Assembly (NCBI GenBank): GCA_910586755.1 | Contig: CAJUJM010000016.1 | Coordinates: 1-34,781, forward strand | Direction of reading: 5' to 3' | Origin: an uncultured Lachnospiraceae bacterium | Lineage (GTDB): Bacteria > Bacillota > Clostridia > Lachnospirales > Lachnospiraceae | DNA length: 34,781 nt | Part shown: piece by piece, positions 16,842 to 25,379 of the stretch | Layout: each line of letters opens with the position of its first letter | How positions within the stretch are numbered: the stretch's first letter is position 1 | The notes under the pieces: generated by a model | The model's database searches: none | Seen by the model: the letters and a program-made list of their open reading frames with translations, nothing else | Told to the model about the DNA's origin: nothing | Program-made: the position numbers and the translations under genes

Positions 16842-17489
16842 ATGATTGATTTTATGAAAGAAGTAATTGGATTATATGCAGAGAGGGGCCCGTGGTTTTT
16901 AGAGCTTCTGGCTGCACATATCCGCCTGTCCCTGATGGCAATTGCCATTGCGGGAATCCTGGGACTTCTCATTGGACTCCTGCTGTCGGAGCACCGCAGG
17001 GCAGCGCCGGTGGTCATCGGGATCTGTAATGTATTTTATACCATTCCTTCTATTTCCATGCTGGGAATTCTGATTCCTTTGCTGGGGATTGGGGATCAAA
17101 ACGCAGTAACTGCCATTTCTATTTATGCCCTTATGCCTATGGTGCGAAATACCTATACAGGATTAACCACAGTGGACAAGGATATTCTGGAAGCATCAAA
17201 GGCCATGGGAAGCACCCGGCTGCAGACGCTGACCCGGGTTACCCTGCCTTTGGCTTTTCCGGTGATTTTAACCGGGCTTCGCAGTATGACGGTAATGGCA
17301 ATCTCCATGTGCGGACTGGCGTCCTATATTGGCGCCAGCGGCTTGGGGAAAGCCATTTACCGCGGCATCAGCATTTATAATCCGGCCATGACCTTTGCCG
17401 GAAGTATTCTAATTGCTTTACTGGCCCTGACGGCAGATATGCTGCTGGGGATTGTAGAAAAATCATACAAAAATAAAAGGAGAATGTGA
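16842..17489 (+). CDS. OpuC-type ABC transporter permease
   Basis: A 215-residue BPD-type inner-membrane permease with about six helices. The sequence VFYTIPSISMLGILIPLLGIG and the EAA loop (DILEASKAMGSTRLQTLTRV, about residues 114-133) match OpuCB/OpuCD-like permeases of glycine betaine, carnitine and choline importers. It is first in a three-gene operon. No second permease gene is present, unlike the classical opuC locus, so the protein probably acts as a homodimer. Confidence 0.88.
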   Translation: MIDFMKEVIGLYAERGPWFLELLAAHIRLSLMAIAIAGILGLLIGLLLSEHRRAAPVVIGICNVFYTIPSISMLGILIPLLGIGDQNAVTAISIYALMPMVRNTYTGLTTVDKDILEASKAMGSTRLQTLTRVTLPLAFPVILTGLRSMTVMAISMCGLASYIGASGLGKAIYRGISIYNPAMTFAGSILIALLALTADMLLGIVEKSYKNKRRM

Positions 17490-17494
17490 TATTT

Positions 17495-18538
17495 ATGAAA
17501 AAATTAAAATGGATGACAGCAGTAGTTTTATCCGGCGCTATGGCATTGTCCCTGGCAGCATGCGGAGGAAAGGGAGCAGATAACGGAGGGGCTCCAGCCA
17601 CAGCCACAGGTCCTTCTGGAGAGACCAAAGGCCAGGATGCCCCCGCCGCCCCTGCTGCGGGAGAGGAACCGGCGGAGACAGGCGCTATGGCCGCGCCTGG
17701 AAGTGAAAATAAGGATCCCATTGAGATTGCCACCAAGCCTATGACAGAGCAGTATATTCTGGCGGAGATGCTAAAGCTTCTCATTGAGGACAGCACCGAT
17801 TATACCGTTAATATTACACCGGGTATCGGCGGCGGCACCTCCAATATTCATCCGGCTATGGTAGAGGGAGAGTTTGATTTATATCCGGAATACACCTCCA
17901 GCGGCTACGTAATGGTTCTGGGCCACGAGGCTGTAGGCGTATCGGATGACGAGATTTGGGAAACCTTACAGACTGAGTATCACGAAAAATTCGGCATGGC
18001 CTGGGTGGGGCTTTATGGATTTAACAATACCTTTACCGTTGCCGTAAGAAGCGATGTGGCAAAGGAGCATAATCTTGTTACCACCTCCGATTTGGCGGCG
18101 GCAGCCGGTGATTTGACCTTTGGCGGCAATCCGGACTATATTGAGCGTGCAGACGGTTTCAACCTGCTGTGCGACACTTACGGCCTGGAATTTAAAAAAG
18201 TTATGGATATTGACATTGGCCTGAAATATCAGGCTATGGCAAGCGGTGAGATTGACGTTACCAACGGATATACCACAGACGCTCAGCTGGGGACAGAGGA
18301 TGTAGTGGCTCTGGAGGATGACAAGCATCTGCAGGCCAATTATTTCTGCTCCACCGTGGTAAGAGAGGATACTTTGGCTGAGTATCCGGGTCTGGAGGAC
18401 GCCCTGATGAAGATGGATGGTATTCTGACAGATAAGGATATGGCTGCATTAAATTATAAGCTGGAAGCAGAGGGTATGGACGAAAAGCAGATAGCCCTGG
18501 ACTATCTGACGGAAAAAGGATTGATTGGTAATGAATAA
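17495..18538 (+). CDS. OpuC-type substrate-binding lipoprotein
   Basis: A 347-residue lipoprotein. The signal peptide ends in the lipobox LAAC (C23), followed by an Ala/Gly/Pro-rich linker to about residue 70 and an OpuAC/ProX-like solute-binding domain. That domain is marked by MTEQYILAEMLKLLIE, TSNIHPAMVEGEFDLYPEYTSSG and DVTNGYTTDAQL. The ATG at 17495 is preferred to the GTG at 17486, since AAAGGAG (17477-17483) is too close to the latter. Such domains bind quaternary ammonium or similar small cations; the substrate is not certain. Confidence 0.88.
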   Translation: MKKLKWMTAVVLSGAMALSLAACGGKGADNGGAPATATGPSGETKGQDAPAAPAAGEEPAETGAMAAPGSENKDPIEIATKPMTEQYILAEMLKLLIEDSTDYTVNITPGIGGGTSNIHPAMVEGEFDLYPEYTSSGYVMVLGHEAVGVSDDEIWETLQTEYHEKFGMAWVGLYGFNNTFTVAVRSDVAKEHNLVTTSDLAAAAGDLTFGGNPDYIERADGFNLLCDTYGLEFKKVMDIDIGLKYQAMASGEIDVTNGYTTDAQLGTEDVVALEDDKHLQANYFCSTVVREDTLAEYPGLEDALMKMDGILTDKDMAALNYKLEAEGMDEKQIALDYLTEKGLIGNE

Positions 18539-19277
18539 GGAACAGATTCCGGATGTTATCGTCCGGTTTGAAGGGGTATCCTTGTCTTATGGGGAAAACC
18601 AGGTCCTAAAGGAGTTTTCCCTGGAAGTACCCAGAGGACAATGTCTGACCATTATCGGAAGCTCCGGCTGCGGCAAGACTACTATGCTGAAAATGATAAA
18701 TGGCCTTTTAACGCCAGATACCGGCCGGATCCTGGTGGATGGGCAGGACATCAGTCAGGCAGACCTTACCAGACTTCGCCGGGGCATTGGCTATGCCATT
18801 CAGAATGTGGGACTGTTTCCCCATATGACAGTGAAACAGAATATTGCATATGTGCCTTCTCTGTCAAAACAGTGGGACAGAGAGACAGAGTGCAGCCGAG
18901 TGGCAGAGCTTTTAAAGACCGTAGGGCTGGAGGAAGAGATGGCGGGCCGCTATCCTTCTGAGCTGTCCGGCGGTCAGAAGCAGCGGGTGGGGATTGCCAG
19001 GGCCTTAGCCGCCAAACCGTCGCTGATGCTGATGGATGAGCCCTTCGGCGCTGTAGATAGTATTACCCGAAGAGGACTTCAAAAGGAATTAAAGCGCCTT
19101 CATAAAGAATTGGGCCTTACCATTCTGTTCGTTACCCACGATATCCGGGAAGCCATGGTATTGGGCGACCGTATCCTGATTATGGAGGCCGGAAGAATCC
19201 TTCGCCTGGACACTCCGGAGGCGGTAAAAGCAGACCCGGGCAGTGAATTCGTGGCCCGGTTATTAGAAGAAAATTAA
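18531..19277 (+). CDS. OpuC-type ABC transporter ATPase
   Basis: A 248-residue ATPase with Walker A GSSGCGKT (43-50), signature LSGGQKQR, Walker B LMLMDEPFGAVD and the switch histidine in FVTHD. It ends soon after the ATPase core and lacks the C-terminal CBS pair that makes OpuCA osmosensitive, so import is probably constitutive or controlled otherwise. The ATG at 18531 overlaps the lipoprotein's stop codon by 8 nt, indicating coupling. Confidence 0.9.
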   Translation: MNKEQIPDVIVRFEGVSLSYGENQVLKEFSLEVPRGQCLTIIGSSGCGKTTMLKMINGLLTPDTGRILVDGQDISQADLTRLRRGIGYAIQNVGLFPHMTVKQNIAYVPSLSKQWDRETECSRVAELLKTVGLEEEMAGRYPSELSGGQKQRVGIARALAAKPSLMLMDEPFGAVDSITRRGLQKELKRLHKELGLTILFVTHDIREAMVLGDRILIMEAGRILRLDTPEAVKADPGSEFVARLLEEN

Positions 19278-19291
19278 AAACAGAGAACTTT

Positions 19292-19344
19292 AAGGGGATG
19301 TGGAAAAATGAAATCTTGGCTTTTTCATTTTTCCACATCCCCTT
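19292..19344 (+). terminator. 22-bp perfect inverted repeat after the importer operon (probable terminator)
   Basis: Arms 19292-19313 and 19323-19344 are perfectly complementary over 22 bp (outer ends AAGGGGATGTGG and CCACATCCCCTT) around a 9-nt loop. It lies 15 nt after the operon's stop. The following ATTTGG is not a classical T tract, so this may be a repeat family used as a terminator. Confidence 0.6.
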
Positions 19345-19425
19345 ATTTGGCTGCAAAGAGAAAGTATTAAGCTTCCGGTAAGGATTCTTTAGGGAAAAAG
19401 TAACAATATCGAAAGAAATGAGTGC

Positions 19426-19431
19426 TATACT
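19426..19431 (+). promoter_or_regulatory. Possible -10 element of the three-gene membrane cluster
   Basis: TATACT lies about 35 nt before the TTG start at 19467. No convincing -35 is seen at 16-18 bp. Confidence 0.3.
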
Positions 19432-19466
19432 GAGGGTACCTTAAGAGGATAGGGGGGCACGAGCTA

Positions 19467-20603
19467 TTGTCTATGACAGCAATTTACGCGGCAGCCCATT
19501 TTCTGGTGGATTTTGCCTGTGGGTACTTGATGTTTTCGGGAATTTACAGAGCGGAGAACTGGTATCTCTGCCTGCTCTTCTATAACTTTTGCGCCTTTGC
19601 CATGCAGATGCCTATGGGAGCTTTTGCAGACTGGAAAAATCGCAACAGTTTTTTGGCTGCCGTTGGATGTATTCTGACAGCGGCGGCCTATGCGCCAGGG
19701 ACTGTTCTGGCGCATTTGGGGTGGCATGAATCTTTGGCGGGTCAGGGAATGGCCCTGGCGGCAGCGGTAATAGCAGGTCTTGGAAACGGGCTGTTTCATG
19801 TAGGCGGAGGACTGGATACCTTAAATAGAAGTGAAAAATTTTCCGGCCTTCTGGGAATATTTGTGGCGCCGGGTGCGCTGGGGATATTTTTTGGAACTTC
19901 TGCAGGAAAGAGCGCCGGGATACCTGGTCTGTGGCTGCCCCTGCTTCTCCTGCTGACGGCTTTCTGTATTGCAAAGAGGGCAAAGAAAAAGGATATCTGG
20001 CATGATTCCGGCAATAGGCCTGTTTCTTACCACAGCATAAGGAAAAAGGGAGCAATAGCAACCGTAGCCTGCTTGTTTCTGGTGGTGATTCTCCGATCTT
20101 ACCTGGGAATGATTCAGGATTTTTCCTGGAAAGATAATTTGGGAGCGGGAATGATTCTGGTAAGCGCTACTGCTATGGGAAAGGCAGCAGGAGGATTTCT
20201 TGGGGATATAGCGGGAATAAAAAGAACGGCTTTTTGGTCGGTTTTTGCTGCTGGAGTTTTGTATCTGTTTTCCGGTTATCCCGTTGCCGGAATTTTGGCG
20301 GTGTTTTTCTGGAACATGACCATGCCTCTGACTTTGTGGGCAGTGGCCAGAGTGCTTTCCGGGGCCAGAGGATTTTCTTTCGGTCTTCTGACGTTTGCCT
20401 TGTTTTTAGGCTTTTGCCCGTCTTACCTGAATGTCCGGGCCTTTACCGGATTGCTTCAGAGTCAGGAGCTGGGGCTGGGGGTTCTCTGCGGAGCTTCCTT
20501 GATACTGTTACAGGGAGGGATGTATGGCGTCGGAAAGCATATGGATAGGGATGGAGATATTTCCGGTGATGGCGGTGTCTCTGGGGCTTACTTTGGTCAT
20601 TGA
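19467..20603 (+). CDS. MFS-like multi-pass membrane protein
   Basis: A 378-residue protein with about 10-11 hydrophobic segments arranged like a major facilitator transporter. The loop MGAFADWKNRNSFL after the second or third helix resembles the MFS loop-2/3 signature. TTG at 19467 is taken as the start because AGGGGGG (19451-19457) lies 9 nt upstream; the ATG at 19473 is the alternative. It is first in a cluster with two further membrane genes and overlaps the next one by 80 nt. The substrate is unknown. Confidence 0.7.
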   Translation: MSMTAIYAAAHFLVDFACGYLMFSGIYRAENWYLCLLFYNFCAFAMQMPMGAFADWKNRNSFLAAVGCILTAAAYAPGTVLAHLGWHESLAGQGMALAAAVIAGLGNGLFHVGGGLDTLNRSEKFSGLLGIFVAPGALGIFFGTSAGKSAGIPGLWLPLLLLLTAFCIAKRAKKKDIWHDSGNRPVSYHSIRKKGAIATVACLFLVVILRSYLGMIQDFSWKDNLGAGMILVSATAMGKAAGGFLGDIAGIKRTAFWSVFAAGVLYLFSGYPVAGILAVFFWNMTMPLTLWAVARVLSGARGFSFGLLTFALFLGFCPSYLNVRAFTGLLQSQELGLGVLCGASLILLQGGMYGVGKHMDRDGDISGDGGVSGAYFGH

Positions 20604-20925
20604 GATAGCCGTTGCCTTTTTTTGGCGGATTCAAAGCCCCAGAGAGCTTCTGCTGGTGGCGGCGGTAAATCTGCTTACCAATCCCATTGTGGTGGCCGGA
20701 TATTATCTGGCCTGCTGGCTGGTCTTGAGAAATTTTCCGGAAACACAGGGGATGGAAAGAGCCAGGATATTAAAGGGAGTAAAGCTTTTGCTGGAAGCTT
20801 CCGCCATAGGTGCGGAGGCATTCTGTTATGGCCTGGCCAGCCGGGAAATCCGGCATCCCTGGATATTTTCCCTGTTGGCCAACAGCCTTTCATATTTTAT
20901 AGGTTTTATAGGAGGAGAGTTATGA
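20524..20925 (+). CDS. Small membrane protein of unknown function
   Basis: A 133-residue protein with about four hydrophobic segments (about residues 10-35, 43-68, 90-105 and 112-130) and a short polar loop with ETQGMERARILKG. The ATG at 20524 follows GGGAGGG closely; an in-frame ATG at 20551 is possible. It overlaps the 3' end of the MFS-like gene by 80 nt in another frame and the start of the next gene by 4 nt, so the three are clearly co-translated. I do not recognise the family. Confidence 0.7.
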   Translation: MASESIWIGMEIFPVMAVSLGLTLVIEIAVAFFWRIQSPRELLLVAAVNLLTNPIVVAGYYLACWLVLRNFPETQGMERARILKGVKLLLEASAIGAEAFCYGLASREIRHPWIFSLLANSLSYFIGFIGGEL

Positions 20926-21899
20926 AAAAGTTATCTTTCAAAGAGTGTCTGCTGGCAGGGCAGAGGGGGATTGGAAAGAAAATAGTCGCTTGCTTATTTC
21001 TGGCAGCTGCTGTGACATCCGGCGCATTTTCAGCCCGGGCTGACGTCATTTGGGAACCCAATGACCCATTTTATACCAAAAAGACCATAGAAGAGGCAAG
21101 CTGGGACGAATTTGTCCTGAACAACCGGAACTATTTTACCAATGGGAAATTGGGATATCTTTATGTGATAGACGACCCGGAGAAAGAGACCATTGTAGAC
21201 GCTCTGGAAAATGGGGTTCGGGTTTTTGTATCCTTCACTTATGTAAACAGGGAAGGGGAGGAATGGGGAGTAATCCAGTATGAACAGGGGGATGACGGCC
21301 AGATTGTTCCCAGTTACCGGTACGCAGAGGATGACAGCATAAAGACAGGCTGGATCCGTATGGAGGAGTTGTCTTTAATTTATGACAGTGAAGAATTTAA
21401 AAAGGATCATGAAGGAGAGATCAGAGACAATGACGGTTCGGTTGAGATTCAGCTGGAGCCTGGGGAAGAACTGCAATATTGGAGCTACCCTGGCTCCGGA
21501 AACATTATAGAAAATACACCTGATGCAGATAAACCCACCATTGCTCAGATTTATACCGATGAGGACGGAGAGCAGTGGGGTTATGTGAATTACCATTATG
21601 GGATCCGGGATGCGTGGGTTTGTATCACCCGGCCATCAGCAGTGGATCTGCCGGTGCGGGTTCCTTCTCCCCAGGAACAGGTGGCTCCGGCAGAGATCCC
21701 TCAAAATCTGCCGGAAACCATGGACGACGCGCTGGGGGAAAAACATGTGGGGAAGGAAGGATCCACCAGACCCCAGGCCAGTACTCCTGCTGTGATTATG
21801 ACAGTAATAGGCCTGGTGGTTTTAGCGGCGGCATCCAGCGCAGGAATTATTGCTTTTATTTACAAGAAAAAGAAAGAAGAAGAGGGGGAAGAATTATAA
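20922..21899 (+). CDS. Surface-anchored type I membrane protein of unknown function
   Basis: A 325-residue protein. A signal peptide (hydrophobic core IVACLFLAAAVTSGAFSARA, about residues 21-40) is followed by an extracellular region of about 210 residues with two SH3-like stretches (around FVSFTYVNREGEEWGVIQY and IYTDEDGEQWGYVNYHYG). A proline-rich stalk leads to a transmembrane helix (VIMTVIGLVVLAAASS..., about residues 289-313) and a charged KKKKEEEGEE tail. The true start is the ATG at 20922 after GGAGGAG; the open frame upstream is the shadow of the previous gene. It is acidic and exposed, perhaps an accessory subunit of the two membrane proteins before it (inference). Confidence 0.75.
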   Translation: MKKLSFKECLLAGQRGIGKKIVACLFLAAAVTSGAFSARADVIWEPNDPFYTKKTIEEASWDEFVLNNRNYFTNGKLGYLYVIDDPEKETIVDALENGVRVFVSFTYVNREGEEWGVIQYEQGDDGQIVPSYRYAEDDSIKTGWIRMEELSLIYDSEEFKKDHEGEIRDNDGSVEIQLEPGEELQYWSYPGSGNIIENTPDADKPTIAQIYTDEDGEQWGYVNYHYGIRDAWVCITRPSAVDLPVRVPSPQEQVAPAEIPQNLPETMDDALGEKHVGKEGSTRPQASTPAVIMTVIGLVVLAAASSAGIIAFIYKKKKEEEGEEL

Positions 21900-21909
21900 G
21901 CTGGTCCGC

Positions 21910-23079
21910 TTACAAACGGGCAATGCCTTCCTCTACCGCAGTGTCCGCCACCGCTTTGGCAACCACATCCGCCACGGATTTATCCAGTGCCGAAGGGATA
22001 ATATTTTCTGCATTTAAAGCATGATCCGGAATTATGGAGGCGATGGCATAAGCTGCCCGCTGCTTCATGGACTCTGTAATTTCCCTGGCGCGGACGGACA
22101 AAGCCCCCTTAAAAATACCCGGGAACACCAGAACATTGTTAATTTGATTGGGATAGTCTGAGCGGCCGGTACCGATGACTGCTGCGCCGCCTTCCCTTGC
22201 CTCTTCCGGCATGATTTCCGGGGTGGGATTTGCCATGGCAAATACAATCCCCTGGTTCATGGAGGCAACCATGTCTCTGGTTACCAAACCGGGGCGGGAC
22301 ACGCCTACAAATGCATCGGCATTCTTTAGGGCATCAGCCAGAAGGCCGTGTTCTTTCTCTAAATTACTGATATGGGAAATTTCCTCCTGGCCGGGATTTA
22401 ACCCTTTATCTCCTTCACAGATAATACCGTTAATATCACACATAATAACATTGCCAAAACCCATGGAGATCAGGAGCTTGCCAATAGCGATCCCGGCAGC
22501 TCCGGCCCCATTGATGACAATGCGGAGCTTGCCCATTTCTTTTCCCGTTACCTTTACAGCGTTGATCATGGCGGCGGCTACCACAATAGCGGTGCCGTGC
22601 TGGTCGTCATGGAAAACCGGGATGTCGCAGACTTCCTTTAGCCGTCTCTCGATCTCAAAACACCTGGGAGCCGCAATGTCCTCCAGATTAATTCCCCCAA
22701 AGCTTTTGGAAATCAGAAAGACAGTCCGGACGATAGTGTCGGTATCTTTAGAATCAATGCAGAGGGGAAAGGCGTCTACATCGCCGAATTCTTTAAATAA
22801 CGCGCATTTTCCTTCCATAACCGGCATACCGGCAGCAGGTCCGATGTCGCCAAGGCCCAGCACTGCGGTTCCGTCGGTGATAACCGCTACCAGGTTAGAA
22901 CGGCGGGTGAGCTGAAAAGATTTTTCATAATCTGCGGCAATCTGCCTGCAGGGTTCCGCCACGCCAGGCGTGTATACCAGGGAAAGCTCTTCTCTGGTGG
23001 TAATGTGCTTGCGGGAAACGACTTCAATTTTCCCCTTTAAATCATAGTGGAGCTGTAATGCAGCCTCGTTTATATTCAT
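21910..23079 (-). CDS. NAD(P)-dependent malic enzyme (short form)
   Basis: A 389-residue malic enzyme that decarboxylates malate to pyruvate with formation of NAD(P)H. Y36 in VYTPGVAEPCR and K91 in MPVMEGK are the catalytic pair. GTAVLGLGDIGP and the dinucleotide loop NGAGAAGIAIG are present. Length matches the small bacterial and archaeal form without the phosphotransacetylase extension. The start at 23079 has AAGGAGG upstream; the frame extends further without a ribosome site. It lies 44 nt after the fumarase gene, so the two form an operon. Confidence 0.93.
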   Translation of the reverse strand: MNINEAALQLHYDLKGKIEVVSRKHITTREELSLVYTPGVAEPCRQIAADYEKSFQLTRRSNLVAVITDGTAVLGLGDIGPAAGMPVMEGKCALFKEFGDVDAFPLCIDSKDTDTIVRTVFLISKSFGGINLEDIAAPRCFEIERRLKEVCDIPVFHDDQHGTAIVVAAAMINAVKVTGKEMGKLRIVINGAGAAGIAIGKLLISMGFGNVIMCDINGIICEGDKGLNPGQEEISHISNLEKEHGLLADALKNADAFVGVSRPGLVTRDMVASMNQGIVFAMANPTPEIMPEEAREGGAAVIGTGRSDYPNQINNVLVFPGIFKGALSVRAREITESMKQRAAYAIASIIPDHALNAENIIPSALDKSVADVVAKAVADTAVEEGIARL

Positions 23080-23123
23080 AGTGAAATCCTCCTTATATAA
23101 TATCACGTCCATTTCAGGACATA

Positions 23124-24488
23124 CTACACCATCTTTTCCGGTTGAAAGATCTCATCAAACCGTTCCGGCGTTAAAAATTCCAGAGATACACAGGCTTCCT
23201 TTAACGAGATGTTTTGCCGAAAGGCCTTTTTGGCAGTCTTTGCCCCATTGTCATAACCAATATAGGGGTTTAAACAGGTTACCAGCATCAGGGAACGGCG
23301 AAGGTTCTCGTCCATTTTCTCCCGGTTGGCTCTGATACCGGATACGCAGTGTTTCTCAAAAGATAATATGGAATCCGTCAAAAGCCTTACAGACTGCAGG
23401 AAGTTGTAAATGCACACCGGCATATACACATTCAGCTGAAAATTTCCCTGAGAAGCCGCCATAGCGACAGCTGTATCATTGGCTATTACCTGGACCGCCG
23501 CCATGGTGACGGCTTCGCACTGAGTCGGGTTCACCTTCCCCGGCATGATAGAGCTGCCCGGCTCATTTTCCGGAATGGAAATTTCCCCCAGGCCGCACCG
23601 GGGTCCGCTGGCCAGCCAGCGGATATCGTTAGCGATTTTCATCAGATTTGCCGCCAGGGCCTTTAACGCTCCGTGGGCAAAAACTAAATCGTCTTTGCTG
23701 GTAAGGGCGTGGAACTTATTAGAGGCAGTGACGAAGTCCAGACCGGTCAGCCTTGCCACGGCTGCCGCCGCCTCTCTGTCAAAACCTTCCGGGGCGTTTA
23801 AGCCGGTGCCCACGGCGGTTCCTCCAAGGGCCAGTTCCTTCAGGCCTTTCAGGCTGTCTGCCAGCATGAGCCCGGTCTTTTCCAACATATTTCGCCACCC
23901 GCTGATCTCCTGGGAAAAAGCGATGGGGGTGGCATCCTGCAAGTGAGTGCGGCCGGTTTTGATAATTCCTGCATGTTCCGCTTCCAGCCGCTTAAATGTA
24001 TGAATCAGAATATTTACAGCCGGGATAAGCCGGTTTTGAATCTCCATTGCTGCCGCAATATGCATAGCAGTGGGGAACGTGTCATTGGAGCTTTGAGACA
24101 TGTTAACGTGATCATTAGGGTGGAGAAGTTTTTCGCCGGCGATCTCATTGCCGCGGTTGGCGATCACCTCATTTACATTCATATTAGACTGAGTGCCGCT
24201 GCCGGTCTGCCACACGGACAGGGGAAAATGCCGGTCCAACTGTCCGCCTGAGATTTCGTCGCAGACTTGAGAAATAAGTTCCAGCCGCCGTTCATCCAGC
24301 CGCCCCAGCCGGTGATTGGCCATGGCGGCCGCCTTTTTTAAAACAGCAAAGGCCTTAATAACTTCCATGGGGATTTTTTCGGTTCCAATCTTAAAATTTT
24401 CAAAGCTTCGCTCTGTCTGGGCGCCCCAGTAGACATCTGCCGGGACTTTTATCTCGCCCATAGAATCGGATTCTATGCGGTATTCCAT
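23124..24488 (-). CDS. fumC: Class II fumarate hydratase
   Basis: A 454-residue fumarase of the iron-independent class II. Motifs are TGSGTQSNMNVNEVI, SSNDTFPTAMHIAAA, TGRTHLQDATPI and the catalytic loop GSSIMPGKVNPTQCE. The start at 24488 follows GGGAGGAAGC. Aspartase is a close relative; the TGSGTQSNMN and DATPIAFSQEISGW segments favour fumarase. With the malic enzyme it gives the route fumarate to malate to pyruvate. Confidence 0.92.
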   Translation of the reverse strand: MEYRIESDSMGEIKVPADVYWGAQTERSFENFKIGTEKIPMEVIKAFAVLKKAAAMANHRLGRLDERRLELISQVCDEISGGQLDRHFPLSVWQTGSGTQSNMNVNEVIANRGNEIAGEKLLHPNDHVNMSQSSNDTFPTAMHIAAAMEIQNRLIPAVNILIHTFKRLEAEHAGIIKTGRTHLQDATPIAFSQEISGWRNMLEKTGLMLADSLKGLKELALGGTAVGTGLNAPEGFDREAAAAVARLTGLDFVTASNKFHALTSKDDLVFAHGALKALAANLMKIANDIRWLASGPRCGLGEISIPENEPGSSIMPGKVNPTQCEAVTMAAVQVIANDTAVAMAASQGNFQLNVYMPVCIYNFLQSVRLLTDSILSFEKHCVSGIRANREKMDENLRRSLMLVTCLNPYIGYDNGAKTAKKAFRQNISLKEACVSLEFLTPERFDEIFQPEKMV

Positions 24489-24617
24489 ATTGCTTCCTCC
24501 CAAAGATAATAGTGTGATGGACATTCCAGCTTTTGTCCGGCGCAGCCGGGCAAGAAGATACTGTCTGAACGGTTACATAATAACGAAAAAAAGTTGGAAA
24601 GTAAATAGATTTTTCCC

Positions 24618-24646
24618 TTGACAGAAAAACTTTGGATAGATATAAT
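24618..24646 (+). promoter_or_regulatory. Consensus sigma-A promoter of the str operon
   Basis: TTGACA, 17 bp, TATAAT: both hexamers are perfect. It lies 89 nt before rpsL and diverges from fumC. Confidence 0.92.
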
Positions 24647-24734
24647 AGTGAGGCGTGCATCAGAACGTGAATTTTTGGTGTGCCAAAAAGCTGACATACA
24701 GCAACCGCAGTCAATATCATAGGAGGTGAAGAGA

Positions 24735-25154
24735 ATGCCCACATTTAACCAGTTAGTAAGAAAGGGAAGACAGACCAGCGTAAAGAAGTCCACCGCTCCG
24801 GCTCTTCAGAAAGGATACAATTCCTTACAGAAGAGAGCTACCAACGTTTCTGCTCCGCAGAAGAGAGGCGTGTGTACTGCTGTTAAGACTGCAACCCCTA
24901 AGAAGCCCAACTCTGCATTAAGAAAGATCGCCAGAGTACGTCTTTCCAACGGCATCGAGGTAACAAGCTACATTCCTGGCGAAGGCCATAACTTACAGGA
25001 GCATAGCGTTGTTCTGATCCGTGGCGGCCGTGTTAAAGATCTTCCCGGTACCAGATATCACATTATCAGAGGTACCCTGGATACCGCAGGCGTAGCCAAC
25101 AGAAAACAGGCTCGTTCCAAGTATGGTGCAAAAAGACCGAAAGACAAAAAGTAA
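24735..25154 (+). CDS. rpsL: 30S ribosomal protein S12
   Basis: A 139-residue S12, starting MPTFNQLVRKG after AGGAGG. It is the longer clostridial form with an insert near residues 25-40 compared with the 124-residue E. coli protein. The decoding-site segment TPKKPNSALRK is wild type at the lysine linked to streptomycin resistance. Confidence 0.98.
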   Translation: MPTFNQLVRKGRQTSVKKSTAPALQKGYNSLQKRATNVSAPQKRGVCTAVKTATPKKPNSALRKIARVRLSNGIEVTSYIPGEGHNLQEHSVVLIRGGRVKDLPGTRYHIIRGTLDTAGVANRKQARSKYGAKRPKDKK

Positions 25155-25379
25155 TTAGTTGCCGCAGTATTTGATTTGTAGGATAATGCCGGATTGATGA
25201 TATTGAACCTGTAGGTTGCAGGAGATAGATATTACCTGCTGTGAAGGGTTCACAGCAGACCCGCGCATGAACGTGCCCACTGTAGCGGCTCTTTGAGGAG
25301 CTGCACGAAGCGTACGAGTACCGAAGATCTAATGAAAGGCTGCCGGATATATGGCAGCAGTATTAAGGAGGGAAGTAAC
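25155..25379 (+). promoter_or_regulatory. Structured 225-nt rpsL-rpsG intergenic region
   Basis: There is no gene here. Three local hairpins are visible: CTGCTGTGAA/TTCACAGCAG with a 3-nt loop (25236-25258), a stem around GCGGCTC/GAGGAGCTGC (about 25284-25303), and GGCTGCC/GGCAGC (about 25338-25357) just before the rpsG ribosome site. None has a T tract. In E. coli the S12-S7 gap is where S7 binds to repress translation; a similar role here is inference. Confidence 0.45.

Noticed and set aside
20622..20921. N-terminal extension of the surface protein frame
   Set aside because: It is the shifted frame of the preceding 133-residue membrane protein; the signal peptide and ribosome site begin at 20922.
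22175..22915. 246-codon plus-strand frame
   Set aside because: Antisense shadow of the malic enzyme gene, without a ribosome site or motif.
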